Below are positions 15,932-23,861 of a DNA stretch of 64,000 bases, piece by piece (position 1 is the first letter of the stretch; each line of letters begins with the position of its first letter). The stretch spans positions 242,296 through 306,295 of the forward strand of contig NZ_NPGA01000018.1 of the NCBI RefSeq assembly GCF_002259485.1. The letters are read 5' to 3'. The notes under the pieces are model-generated. The model was not told the origin of the DNA and did not search any database. It saw only the letters and a list, made by a program, of their open reading frames with translations. The stretch is from Rhodococcus sp. 14-1411-2a. Its GTDB lineage: Bacteria > Actinomycetota > Actinomycetes > Mycobacteriales > Mycobacteriaceae. The translations under genes and the position numbers were made by a program.

Positions 15932-17179
15932 TCAGCGCGCACTGAGTCCGTCGAGGAGGAGTTCACCGACGAACGTCGCGTTGTCCTGCGGGCTGTTCTG
16001 TCGTCGGGTGAAACACCGCATCAGCAGAGTGTTGGTAATGCCTGCCGCGAGATCGACTGGGCTCGAGCTCTTTCGGAAGATGCCGGTGTCCTGCCCTCGC
16101 GCGATGACCGGTGCGATGATCGCCGGCAGGTTGAGCTTCTCCTTGATCGAGATCAGTCCCTCCGGCTCGCCGTAAGTGTCGTGGGCGACGGCGACGAGGA
16201 GAGCGTCCATGAATTCGAGTTCTTCGGAGGCGAGTTGCGCGCACCGCAGCATGTGATTCTGCAGAATCGTGAGCTCGTCGAGGCCGAGCAGTTGGTCGTC
16301 GGCCACCGACTCACGGAGACGATCGACCCGGCTCTGCAGTGCCGCAACGATGACGGACGGCTTGGTCGGAAACAGAGTCTTGCATGCTGCCCTCGGCACT
16401 CCGGCGATATCGGCGACGTCGTCCATACGCGTCATGAAGTACCCACGCTTACCGAACTCGTCGCGCGCCGCGGTGACGATCGCGGCACGCGGATCGCGAG
16501 GAAGCGGCCGCTCCTCGACCGGTGTTCCGACATCCCGCACGACGTCGTCGAGGTGCTGATGATGTCCGGACGTGTCGACGACGGCCCCGAGGAAGGCCAG
16601 CACCGCGTCGGACATCACATCGGGAGATACGGAGGAGGCGTCCACCTGACTGCGGATGCGAAAACCGTCGACGACAGCATTGACTGTCATGGCGAACGAT
16701 CGGGCCGTGAAGGGACGGCGAAAGGCTCCACCGTCGGGATCGAACAGTGCCTCGAATGCCTCGAGTACGGCATCGTCTCGAACGCGGTAGCTTCCGGCGA
16801 GGGCCCCGGAAGTCGGCCCGCTGAAAACAAGATCGAGAAGAGACTCGGTGATGCTCCTCCGGTCGACGATCGCCGGGAAGTAACGCGCAACAAGCGCAGT
16901 CACCGTCGCGCGAATCGACGCACCGCTGTCCGTCATCTGGGTGCGAACAGTCTCGTGAACGTCGGTGGGTGGAGGAGTTCGAGACAAATGTTCGACGACC
17001 GTGGCGAGAAAGTCGGATTTGGTGCTGAACTTGCGGAAGAACGTTGCCGTCGACGAGTCGGCCTCGTGAACGACGTCTTCGATACGTAATCCGCGTTCGA
17101 GAATCTTCTGCGGATGGGTGACCAACAGTGTGACACCCGCCTCGACGAAGTGGGCGGCGGTCGCGTCGAGCTCGGTCAT
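15932..17179 (-). CDS. Tandem TetR-family regulator (two HTH domains)
   Basis: 415 residues from ATG 17179; the open frame to 17317 adds unrelated sequence. The protein looks like two TetR units fused. The first HTH is LRIEDVVHEADSSTATFFRKF (about residues 32-52), followed by an all-helical ligand-type region. A second HTH, TRMDDVADIAGVPRAACKTLF, lies near residue 245, followed by a second helical domain to the C-terminus. Normal TetR proteins have about 200 residues and one HTH. Such a chain could act as a pseudo-dimer binding one operator. The target is unknown; the gene is divergent from the small LuxR-HTH gene across 173 bases. Confidence 0.8.
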   Translation of the reverse strand: MTELDATAAHFVEAGVTLLVTHPQKILERGLRIEDVVHEADSSTATFFRKFSTKSDFLATVVEHLSRTPPPTDVHETVRTQMTDSGASIRATVTALVARYFPAIVDRRSITESLLDLVFSGPTSGALAGSYRVRDDAVLEAFEALFDPDGGAFRRPFTARSFAMTVNAVVDGFRIRSQVDASSVSPDVMSDAVLAFLGAVVDTSGHHQHLDDVVRDVGTPVEERPLPRDPRAAIVTAARDEFGKRGYFMTRMDDVADIAGVPRAACKTLFPTKPSVIVAALQSRVDRLRESVADDQLLGLDELTILQNHMLRCAQLASEELEFMDALLVAVAHDTYGEPEGLISIKEKLNLPAIIAPVIARGQDTGIFRKSSSPVDLAAGITNTLLMRCFTRRQNSPQDNATFVGELLLDGLSAR

Positions 17180-17352
17180 AGTGGCGGACTTTACCGAGGT
17201 GAGGCCCACTGTGACGGCGCAGGTGACAGTGTTCACTCTCGGGTGAGAGCAACCTCGGTCATTCCTTGGAGTGACGCAGCGGAGCGAGTGCTGTGTCATT
17301 GGCCGTGTCAGCGCCACCGGGACAGCGGTGACGCCCGAAAACGAGGATCTTC

Positions 17353-17613
17353 ATGACAGTGCTCGACATCCGCATCGGCGATGCCCCCGACCCACGGCTC
17401 AGCGCTCGTGAAATCGAGGTTCTCACCGCATGGCTCATCTCGGATTCCAAAGCGGAGGCATCGCGCTCGCTCTATCTCTCGATGGGAACCGTCAACACAC
17501 ACCTGACTCGCATCAGAGCGAAGTACACGGCAGTGGGACGAACGGCGCCGACCAAAGCGACGTTGCTGGTGCGTGCGCTGCAGGACGGGTTCATCGACAT
17601 CGACGATCTGTGA
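17353..17613 (+). CDS. Stand-alone LuxR-type helix-turn-helix protein
   Basis: 86 residues from ATG 17353, with GAGGAT upstream. The chain is little more than a LuxR/GerE DNA-binding domain: LSAREIEVLTAWLISDSKAEASRSLYLSMGTVNTHLTRIRAKYTAVGR (in outline). The conserved Glu and the SxGTVNTH recognition helix are present. No receiver or ligand domain exists, so it either binds DNA constitutively or partners with another protein. It ends five bases before the convergent DedA gene. Confidence 0.8.
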   Translation: MTVLDIRIGDAPDPRLSAREIEVLTAWLISDSKAEASRSLYLSMGTVNTHLTRIRAKYTAVGRTAPTKATLLVRALQDGFIDIDDL

Positions 17614-17617
17614 GCAG

Positions 17618-18271
17618 TCACTGCACCTCGACGCGGCGGGACCGCACCTTCTTGACCACGAACCAGCCGATCAGCGCGACCACGATGCCGATGACGACGT
17701 ACTGGAACACCGACGCGTAGCTCTCCACGTAGTGCCAGTTCTCGCCGAGGAAATAGCCGGCAAGCACGAAGATCGAGTTCCAGATCAGGCTGCCGAGGGT
17801 GGTGTACAGCAGGAATTGCAGAACCGGCATCCGGGAGACTCCGGCCGGGATGGATATGCCCGAACGGACCATCGGGATCATGCGGCCGAAGAACACCGCC
17901 GACCGTCCGTGGCGGGCGAACCAATCCTCGGCCTTGGTCAGATCGTCGGTTCCGACGAAGGGCATCCGATCGACGATGGCGTACATCCGGTCGCGTCCGA
18001 GTTTGACGCCGAGCCAGTACAGAACCAGTGCGCCGAGTACCGATCCGGCCGTCGTCCAGAACAGCGCACTCAGCAGAGTCATCCCGCCCTGGGATGCGGT
18101 GAAGCCCGCCAGCGGCAGGATGATCTCGCTCGGCAGCGGCGGGAAGAAGTTCTCGGCGGCCACCGCAATTCCTGCGCCGGGGCCACCGATGGCCTCCATC
18201 AGACTCACTGCCCATCCGGCGATCCCTCCGAGGTCGCTGTCGGCTGCGGCAAGGGAGGAGGAGGCACTCAT
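17618..18271 (-). CDS. DedA-family membrane protein
   Basis: About 217 residues from the ATG near 18271; a GTG at 18313 in the same frame is possible. DedA hallmarks are present: FFPPLPSEIILPLAGF (about residues 41-56), GALVLYWLGVKLGR, and FGRMIPMVRSGISIPAGVSRM, with conserved Arg and Pro residues. Four to five hydrophobic segments and a basic C-terminus (VVKKVRSRRVEVQ) follow. DedA proteins are membrane proteins linked to lipid-carrier recycling (undecaprenyl phosphate flipping) and envelope homeostasis. The role here is by family only. Confidence 0.85.
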   Translation of the reverse strand: MSASSSLAAADSDLGGIAGWAVSLMEAIGGPGAGIAVAAENFFPPLPSEIILPLAGFTASQGGMTLLSALFWTTAGSVLGALVLYWLGVKLGRDRMYAIVDRMPFVGTDDLTKAEDWFARHGRSAVFFGRMIPMVRSGISIPAGVSRMPVLQFLLYTTLGSLIWNSIFVLAGYFLGENWHYVESYASVFQYVVIGIVVALIGWFVVKKVRSRRVEVQ

Positions 18272-18358
18272 GACTACGACAGTACGAAACTGATAGGCCT
18301 GAAATCTGCTCACCAGGCGAAATGCTCGGAGATTGAGACATATGGAACACTCGACGGT

Positions 18359-19378
18359 GTGAACCGAGTCTCCCGAGTAGCCCCCGCTGTTGCCGTCGCC
18401 ACACTGTTTCTGGGTGCCTGCGGGTCCTCGGACTCGCCCGATCCGGCACCGGCCACGACGAGCAATTCGTCCACGCCTGCGTCGACATCTCCGAATTCGA
18501 GCTCGGCGACGGTCTACAACCTGCCCGGCAGTGGAGTGTTCCCCGAGGGCATCACGGCCGCGGACGACACGTTCTATGTGACGTCCACATCCGATGGCGC
18601 GGTGTTCCGCGGAACCGTCGGCTCCCCGGACGTCTCGGTGTTCCTGCCCGGCGGCGCGGACGGACGCACCGCGGCTGCCGGAATCGACGTGACCGACGAC
18701 GACGATCGCGCCGACTACTTGGTGATCGCCGGTGGGGCCACCGGCAAGGTGTGGGTGTACGACGCCGATTCCGGTGATCTGATCGGAACGTTCACCAACG
18801 GTCTCGGCACCGATGCGACATTCCTCAACGACGTCGCCATTGCCGACAACGGTGATGCCTACATCACGGACTCACGCAGCCCGGCGTTGTACCGCATTCC
18901 CGTCGAGCAGATGACGGCCGGAACGCAGGACGCTCCGTTGGAGACGTTCGTGAGCTTCGACGGCACTCCGTTCGCGTACGGGGAGGGCTTCAACGCGAAC
19001 GGCATCGTCGAGAACGACGACGAATCGGCGTTGATCGTCGTGCAGTCCAGTACCGGCAACCTCTATCGAATCGACAAGACCTCGAAAGAGGTCACGCAGG
19101 TGGACCTCGGCGGCGCGACCCTGACCAACGGCGACGGCCTCGAAATGGACGACGACACCTTGTACGTCGTCCGCAATCGTGACGGGCTCATCGCCAAGGT
19201 CGACCTCGATGACGACGGCAGAACCGGCGCGGTCACCGGTGAGATCACCGATGCATCGTTCGCCTACCCCACAACCGTTGCGGCAGTGGACGATCGACTG
19301 CTCGTGGTCAACAGTCAGTTCGACAAGCGTGGGGGAGAGCCCGTCGAGCCGTTCACCGTCAGCTCCGTTCCCGAGTAG
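18359..19378 (+). CDS. SMP-30/gluconolactonase-like secreted lipoprotein
   Basis: 339 residues from GTG 18359. The open frame continues upstream to 17573, but that part is antisense to DedA. The signal peptide ends in the lipobox LGAC, followed by a Pro/Ser/Thr-rich linker. The mature part is a beta-propeller: VFPEGITAADDTFYVTSTSDGAVFRG, TFLNDVAIADNGDAYITDS, GFNANGIVENDDESALIVVQS and NGDGLEMDDDTLYVV match SMP-30/NHL-type blades. The repeated N-D-x-x and N-G acidic turns may bind a divalent metal, as in the lactonases. Activity is unproven. Confidence 0.75.
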   Translation: MNRVSRVAPAVAVATLFLGACGSSDSPDPAPATTSNSSTPASTSPNSSSATVYNLPGSGVFPEGITAADDTFYVTSTSDGAVFRGTVGSPDVSVFLPGGADGRTAAAGIDVTDDDDRADYLVIAGGATGKVWVYDADSGDLIGTFTNGLGTDATFLNDVAIADNGDAYITDSRSPALYRIPVEQMTAGTQDAPLETFVSFDGTPFAYGEGFNANGIVENDDESALIVVQSSTGNLYRIDKTSKEVTQVDLGGATLTNGDGLEMDDDTLYVVRNRDGLIAKVDLDDDGRTGAVTGEITDASFAYPTTVAAVDDRLLVVNSQFDKRGGEPVEPFTVSSVPE

Positions 19379-19400
19379 AGCGGCTGCGCCGCAGGTGCAC

Positions 19401-19428
19401 GGAAACTCGTAGCAGGGGTCGAGTTTCC
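19401..19428. terminator. Bidirectional hairpin terminator
   Basis: GGAAACTCG (19401-19409) and CGAGTTTCC (19420-19428) form a perfect 9-pair stem with a 10-base loop between two convergent genes. Confidence 0.6.
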
Positions 19429-19439
19429 ACGCACGACGA

Positions 19440-19925
19440 TCACTCGGCGACGACGGCGTCGATCTGACCGATTGCCGACGCCATGCCTTCCTCCATGCCC
19501 ATCGCGACCAGTTCTTCGAGCTGGCTCAGGCTGTCGAATCGAGACCGGATGGTCATGCGCGTTCTGCCGTCGACGTCCTCGAGAGTTACCACGGCGTGCG
19601 TGACGGGCAGCGTCGACGACGGGTTGCCGGAATCGTCGGCGAACCCGTCGTCGAAGGACAGCGTGGTCGGAGCTGAAATATCGGTGAAAAGCCACCAGCC
19701 AGCGGCCTTTTCGCCGTCGGGCCCGGACATGTAGTACGACGCCTTGCCGCCCGGAACGAAGTCGTGGGAGACGAATGTCGCAGGCCATGTCGGCGGACCC
19801 CACCACCGTTCGAGCTGACGGGGGTCCTCCCAGATCTGCCAGACGCGTTCTACTTTCGCGTCGAACTCCGCGACCACGGTCATGGTCAAGTTTTCTGCAT
19901 CCTTGTGTGAGCTGATGAACGGCAT
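19440..19925 (-). CDS. AHSA1/SRPBCC-domain protein
   Basis: 161 residues from ATG 19925, with AAAGG upstream. The START-like fold is marked by VVAEFDAKVERVWQIWEDPRQLERWWGPPTWPATF at the N-terminus (in outline) and GWWLFTDISAPTTLSFDDGF in the middle. The C-terminal helix MEEGMASAIGQIDAVV closes the hydrophobic cavity. AHSA1-like proteins bind small hydrophobic ligands. It is encoded three bases after an ArsR regulator on the same strand, a very common actinobacterial pairing in which the regulator represses both genes. Confidence 0.85.
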   Translation of the reverse strand: MPFISSHKDAENLTMTVVAEFDAKVERVWQIWEDPRQLERWWGPPTWPATFVSHDFVPGGKASYYMSGPDGEKAAGWWLFTDISAPTTLSFDDGFADDSGNPSSTLPVTHAVVTLEDVDGRTRMTIRSRFDSLSQLEELVAMGMEEGMASAIGQIDAVVAE

Positions 19926-19928
19926 GAT

Positions 19929-20270
19929 TCAGCCTTTCTCGTCCTGGGAAAGAAGTTCGTCGATCCTCCCGACGCGATCTCGCCAGATTTCTTCGTATCC
20001 GTCGAGCAAGGCGCGGGCTCGGGCGATGGTCTCCAATCGAACTCGCACGATCTGCTCCCTGCCGCGCCTCTGTTTCGTGATCACCGCAGCGCGTTCGAGA
20101 ACTGCGACGTGTTTCTGTACGGCGGCGAAACTCATGGCGTAGTGGGAAGCCAACTCAGAGACCGACTGCTCGCCGACAGTGACCTTCGCGACGATGTCAC
20201 GACGCGTCGTGTCTGCGAATGCCTGGAAGAGGCGATCGATGCCGACGTCATCCAGCTGATCTACAACCAT
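19929..20270 (-). CDS. ArsR-family regulator paired with the AHSA1 protein
   Basis: 113 residues from ATG 20270. DNA-binding features are LFQAFADTTRRDIVAKV (about residues 14-30), the recognition helix SHYAMSFAAVQKHVAVLERAAVI (about 43-65) and the wing RGREQIVRV. No Shine-Dalgarno sequence precedes the start, and an 8-base-arm palindrome covers the start codon, so the transcript is probably leaderless and autorepressed. It forms a two-gene operon with the AHSA1 protein. Confidence 0.85.
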   Translation of the reverse strand: MVVDQLDDVGIDRLFQAFADTTRRDIVAKVTVGEQSVSELASHYAMSFAAVQKHVAVLERAAVITKQRRGREQIVRVRLETIARARALLDGYEEIWRDRVGRIDELLSQDEKG

Positions 20271-20279
20271 GTGGTTGTA
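20262..20279. promoter_or_regulatory. Palindromic operator over the ArsR start codon
   Basis: TACAACCATGTGGTTGTA has perfect 8-base arms around a 2-base centre and includes the start codon of the minus-strand ArsR gene (20268-20270). Binding here would block transcription start of the operon. Confidence 0.6.
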
Positions 20280-20381
20280 CGTTATTCGACGCTACAGCCT
20301 CGGTCAAGGGATGTAGATCGGTTCTTCGGGCAACATGGAGTGTGGACGGCGATCGACGTCGTCCCGGAGGGTGGAGACAAG

Positions 20382-21071
20382 GTGCAGATTCGACCGGCCA
20401 GGATCGGCGCTCTGTTGATCGTGTTGGGTGCGCTGGTGGTGCTGGTTCTCGATCTGTACACCGCTTTGCAGACGCCCTCGCACTTGCGCCGCACGATCAG
20501 CGAATACGGACTCGGTGCGCAGCAATGGGTGTTCTCGATCGGGGTCGTCCTGCTCGCCTTCGGTTCGGCACTCACTCTTGCGGCCGCACTTCGGCATCGA
20601 CTCACTCGGCCCACATCGGCCGCGTCGATCTGCCTGACTCTGTGGACCGTGGGACTCGTGGCCGTCGTCGCGGTGCCGAAACAGGATTGGTCCAACGACG
20701 CGTCGCTGAGCGTCGGCGGGACGATTCACCGACTCGGTGCGGCTGTGGCGTTCGTCAGCATCCCGGTAGCCGTCTTTCTCTTCTCCCGTCCTTGGATTCG
20801 TGACGCCGTGTGGGCGGCTCGGGCCCGGATCACTCTGGGACTGAGCATGCTGTCGGTCGTGACGTTGCTGCCCATCGTTTACGCACTGGTCGCCGGTGCC
20901 ACCGGCCCGCGACCCTGGTACCGGGTGGTCACCCTCGGTTACGTGGAGCGAGTGCTCGTCGTCGCCGAAGTGATCGCGCTGATATCGCTGGCCCTGTGGG
21001 TGTGGGCGGCGGAGCGTAGGAGTGTTCACGCGGTCGAGTCGCAGAAGATCAAGGCCTCGCAGCGCGTATAG
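20382..21071 (+). CDS. DUF998 integral membrane protein
   Basis: 229 residues from GTG 20382, with GGAG upstream; the open frame extends further but overlaps the ArsR gene antisense. Six hydrophobic helices are visible. The segment RRTISEYGLGAQQWVFSIGVVLLAFGSALTLAAAL (in outline) carries the DUF998 pattern of a conserved polar loop between helices 1 and 2. The function of DUF998 proteins is not known. The protein ends in a polar, basic tail. Confidence 0.75.
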   Translation: MQIRPARIGALLIVLGALVVLVLDLYTALQTPSHLRRTISEYGLGAQQWVFSIGVVLLAFGSALTLAAALRHRLTRPTSAASICLTLWTVGLVAVVAVPKQDWSNDASLSVGGTIHRLGAAVAFVSIPVAVFLFSRPWIRDAVWAARARITLGLSMLSVVTLLPIVYALVAGATGPRPWYRVVTLGYVERVLVVAEVIALISLALWVWAAERRSVHAVESQKIKASQRV

Positions 21072-21135
21072 GGAACCGATCGGGTGCCCCTCGCGTCCAA
21101 CCTCTCAGTGACGTCTGTGTCGAGAGGTTGAACGA

Positions 21136-21702
21136 ATGCGGGTAATGGGTGGGCGGCGGTTCGCGGCGGTGTGTGCTTCGGCCCTGGTGTTGGCGGGTTG
21201 CACGGGATCGACGCAGGGAACACCCGCCGCCAGTGAATCCTCTTCGCCGGAATCGACGACGGTGGCAGCCGGCCCGGAGCCATTCGACCCCTGCACCATC
21301 CCCAAATCTGCCGTGACCGCAAGTGGATTGGACGTCAGCACCGAGCGACCGGACTTCGCGGGCATCACGACGTACCCCGGCTGGAAGGGCTGTACCTGGG
21401 ATGGGGTCGCGCAGAAAAGCTGGTACTACGTTGCTGTCTTGTCATCGCTGGAGTCCATCGACGAATTGCTGCTCAGCCCCTCGTTCGTGCGCGGGGTGGA
21501 CTTGAAACTGTCCGAGCGCACCGCCACCCAACTGCGCCATGCCGACGAGATGCAGTTCCTCGGTTGCGCAGTCGCTCTGAACACGGATGACGGTCTGATC
21601 GTGCTCGACCTTCAAAAGAAGGGTTCACGCGACCTGGAGGGTGAACCGTGCACCGAAGTCAATCGTCATGCAGCTGATTTGGAACCGTTCTTTCCGACCT
21701 AG
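21136..21702 (+). CDS. DUF3558-family lipoprotein
   Basis: 188 residues. The signal peptide MRVMGGRRFAAVCASALVLAGC ends in an LAGC lipobox, followed by a Ser/Thr/Pro linker. The globular domain begins DPCTIP (typical DUF3558 start) and contains further cysteines (KGCTWDG, FLGCAVAL, EPCTEV) that likely form disulfides. DUF3558 lipoproteins are abundant in Mycobacterium, Nocardia and Rhodococcus and uncharacterised. The following small gene starts 17 bases later and is probably co-transcribed. Confidence 0.85.
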   Translation: MRVMGGRRFAAVCASALVLAGCTGSTQGTPAASESSSPESTTVAAGPEPFDPCTIPKSAVTASGLDVSTERPDFAGITTYPGWKGCTWDGVAQKSWYYVAVLSSLESIDELLLSPSFVRGVDLKLSERTATQLRHADEMQFLGCAVALNTDDGLIVLDLQKKGSRDLEGEPCTEVNRHAADLEPFFPT

Positions 21703-21719
21703 ATAGGACACTGAAAACA

Positions 21720-22109
21720 ATGGAGCCGTACGGGCTGAACCACAATCTCGGCCACTGGCGTTCACTCCGAGATCAGGCGGTCGCGGGCGAACTCGATGTC
21801 GAACCAGGAGTCGCCGCTCGCTGCGACGCTGTTTGCGCCGAGTATCTGACGAAGCTCGACCGGATGCTCGAAATGACGACTTCGCTTGCTTGGCCGCAGT
21901 CTTGGGGTGACTTGGACTCAGCCCAACAACTTCAAGCCAAATTTCATCGCCTCGCGGTGGCCGAGGAGGGCTCCGCGCGCTTTGCGATCGAGCAGCAGAT
22001 CGAGATCGTCAAGACGATGCGGGAGTTCTTTCAACACTATTTCGCGAGTGTCGAGGCCACGGATATCGCGACTGCCGCCACCGTAGAGGCGCTGTCCCCG
22101 CCGAGATAG
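21720..22109 (+). CDS. Small helical protein encoded with a DUF3558 lipoprotein
   Basis: 129 residues from ATG 21720. No named family is certain. The chain is predicted by eye to be mostly helical, with heptad-like hydrophobic spacing from residue 30 on and a central SLAWPQSWGDLDSAQQLQAKF segment that vaguely recalls the WxG turn of ESX-type proteins. There is no signal peptide. A partnership with the lipoprotein encoded 17 bases upstream is likely from context only. Confidence 0.55.
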   Translation: MEPYGLNHNLGHWRSLRDQAVAGELDVEPGVAARCDAVCAEYLTKLDRMLEMTTSLAWPQSWGDLDSAQQLQAKFHRLAVAEEGSARFAIEQQIEIVKTMREFFQHYFASVEATDIATAATVEALSPPR

Positions 22110-22115
22110 ACGAAA

Positions 22116-22150
22116 GATCCCGACGACCCAGTTGCTCGGTCGTCGGGATC
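22116..22150. terminator. Bidirectional hairpin terminator
   Basis: GATCCCGACGACC (22116-22128) pairs perfectly with 22138-22150 around a 9-base loop, between two convergent genes. Confidence 0.75.
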
Positions 22151-22169
22151 GATCGTTCGAAATACGCTG

Positions 22170-23543
22170 CTAGCGGGCCAGTTTCACTTCCGCTTCCTCG
22201 TCGACGAAGGGATCGCCGTTCCGCGGAGCGTTGTAGCGCTCGAGGTCGAGAATTCCTTCGCGCTTGGCAACGATGGTCGGCACCAATGCCTGACCGGTGA
22301 CGTTGACTGCGGTGCGACCCATGTCCACGATCGGCTCCACTGCGAGCAGCAGACCGACGCCGGCCAACGGCAATCCGAGGGTCGACAGCGTGAGGGTGAG
22401 CATCACCGTCGCACCTGTTGTTCCTGCCGTTGCTGCAGAACCGATCACGGACACCACGATGATCAGCAGGTAGTCGGTGATGGTCAGATCGATGCCGTAG
22501 AACTGAGCGACGAACAGTGCCGCGATCGCGGGATAGATTGCCGCGCAACCGTCCATCTTGGTCGTCGCCCCGAGAGGAACAGCGAACGACGCGTACTCCC
22601 GCGGGACTCCGAGGTTACGTTCGGTGACGCGTTCGGTCAGTGGCAGGGTTCCGATCGACGAACGCGAAACGAAGCCCAGCTGGGTGGCAGGCCACACTCC
22701 CGAGTAGAAGTTGCGTACCGAAAGTCCATGTGCGCGAACGATCACCGGGTATATCACGAAGAACACCACAGCCAGACCGACGTAGATCGACACGGTGAAG
22801 ACGCCGAGCGAGCCGATGGCATCCCAGCCGTAGGTCGCCACCGCGTTGCCGATGAGTGCGGCGGTGCCGATCGGCGCGAGGCGAATGATCCACCACAGAA
22901 CCTTCTGCACGATGGCCAACAGCGACGCGTTGAACGCGAGGAACGGCTCGGCCTTCTTGCCGACCTTGAGCGCTGCGATACCGATGGCAGCGGCGATGAC
23001 CAGCAACTGCAAGATGTTGAAGCTCAATGATGTGGTTGCGGTGCCGCTCTCGGCGACAGTGGTCTTCGCGCCGAGTGCGAGAAAGTTGTTCGGTACCAGT
23101 CCGGTGAGGAACGACCACCACGATCCGACACTCGACGGATCGCCCGCCGAATCGGCACCTGCGCTGGTACGCGAACCGGGCTGCGCGACCAACCCGATCA
23201 CGATGCCGATGATGACGGCGATGAATGCCGTGATGGCGAACCACCACAGCGTCTGAATGGCGAGACGCGCGGCATTGGTGACTTCGCGCAGGTTGGCGAT
23301 CGAACTGACAATTGCGGTGAACACCAGCGGGATCACCGCGACGGTGAGCAGTTTGACGTAGCTCGAACCGATGGTCGACAGCGTGCCGACCAACCAGTTC
23401 TCGTTGCCGTCTGCAGCATCGGGCATCGACCGGGCGATGAGTCCGAATACGACACCGAGGACGAGACCGGCAACGATCTGTGGACCGAACGCGGTTGCCC
23501 AGGTAGGGACACGGCGCGTTCGGGTAGCGCTGGGCGCAGACAT
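22170..23543 (-). CDS. DAACS-family cation symporter (DctA/GltP/TcyP type), possibly a cystine importer
   Basis: 457 residues from ATG 23543, with AAAGG upstream. Family features include VIPLVFTAIVSSIANL, hairpin 1 FVSRSSIGTLPLTERV, PLGATTKMDGCAAIYPA, and the substrate-binding helix VEPIVDMGRTAVNVTG (about residues 400-415) with its Asp and Arg. The VEPxxDMGRTAxNVxG and DGCAAIYPA segments resemble the cystine symporter TcyP/YdjN at least as much as dicarboxylate carriers. A 21-codon leader peptide of the cysteine type lies upstream (23643-23708), which makes sulfur amino acid uptake a reasonable guess. The gene ends at a strong bidirectional terminator. Substrate unproven. Confidence 0.85.
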   Translation of the reverse strand: MSAPSATRTRRVPTWATAFGPQIVAGLVLGVVFGLIARSMPDAADGNENWLVGTLSTIGSSYVKLLTVAVIPLVFTAIVSSIANLREVTNAARLAIQTLWWFAITAFIAVIIGIVIGLVAQPGSRTSAGADSAGDPSSVGSWWSFLTGLVPNNFLALGAKTTVAESGTATTSLSFNILQLLVIAAAIGIAALKVGKKAEPFLAFNASLLAIVQKVLWWIIRLAPIGTAALIGNAVATYGWDAIGSLGVFTVSIYVGLAVVFFVIYPVIVRAHGLSVRNFYSGVWPATQLGFVSRSSIGTLPLTERVTERNLGVPREYASFAVPLGATTKMDGCAAIYPAIAALFVAQFYGIDLTITDYLLIIVVSVIGSAATAGTTGATVMLTLTLSTLGLPLAGVGLLLAVEPIVDMGRTAVNVTGQALVPTIVAKREGILDLERYNAPRNGDPFVDEEAEVKLAR

Positions 23544-23595
23544 GGATATGCCTTTCGAAAAGGAGAGGTGTCGCCGAGGATGGACGACAGAAATA

Positions 23596-23616
23596 CTCGC
23601 CGGCCGATCGGCCGAG
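23596..23616 (-). terminator. Candidate attenuator hairpin between leader peptide and symporter
   Basis: A GC-rich inverted repeat built around GGCCGATCGGCC lies between the leader stop codon and the symporter. On the minus strand it is followed by UAUUUCU. The stem is short (about six pairs), so this is only a candidate. Confidence 0.35.
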
Positions 23617-23642
23617 CGGAGGGGATGCGGTCTAGAGAACCG

Positions 23643-23708
23643 TCAACAGGTAGCGCTGGCTTGCAGACGCAAGTCGACATAGCGTCGAGAGGTCAGCAGC
23701 GGATTCAC
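23643..23708 (-). CDS. Leader peptide of the cysteine/sulfur-regulated type
   Basis: 21 codons, GTG 23708 to TGA 23643. The peptide is NPLLTSRRYVDLRLQASATC after the initiator. The block LTSRRYVDL followed by a short variable stretch and a C-terminal Cys matches the conserved actinobacterial leader-peptide pattern (SRRHVDLxRV...C) found upstream of sulfur and cysteine genes. A -10-like TACCGT ends seven bases before the GTG, so translation is probably leaderless, as for the known mycobacterial cysteine-responsive leaders. The symporter starts 99 bases after its stop. Stalling at the Cys codon when cysteine is scarce could alter folding of the following mRNA and let transcription or translation of the symporter proceed. 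Confidence 0.65.
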   Translation of the reverse strand: MNPLLTSRRYVDLRLQASATC

Positions 23709-23715
23709 TGATCGA

Positions 23716-23746
23716 ACGGTACTCCGTGTCCGAACAGTGCAATCAA
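23716..23746 (-). promoter_or_regulatory. Candidate promoter for the leader peptide/symporter unit
   Basis: On the minus strand TACCGT (23721-23716) could be the -10 box, with TTGCAC (23742-23737, 15-base spacer) or TTGATT (23746-23741, 19-base spacer) as -35. Transcription would start at or next to the GTG. The remaining gap to 23861 shows nothing else. Confidence 0.4.
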
Positions 23747-23861
23747 GCAGGGGCGGGCTCTGAGGGATCACTGTGGAATCGGTATGGGTGCGCTTCGGGG
23801 ACGCTCGGACTCCGTATTGGTGGGTTAGCTTGAGGTTTCTTCCCACCGACGAAACGAGATC

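Noticed and set aside
17573..18358. Upstream extension of the SMP-30-like lipoprotein frame
   Set aside because: Antisense to DedA; the signal peptide and lipobox begin at 18359.
23333..23680. Minus-strand frame beginning MSTCVCKPALPVD upstream of the symporter
   Set aside because: Two early Cys codons looked like a leader peptide, but the frame runs 115 codons into the symporter. The overlapping frame 23643-23708 has the LTSRRYVDL pattern, stops before the gene and has a leaderless promoter.
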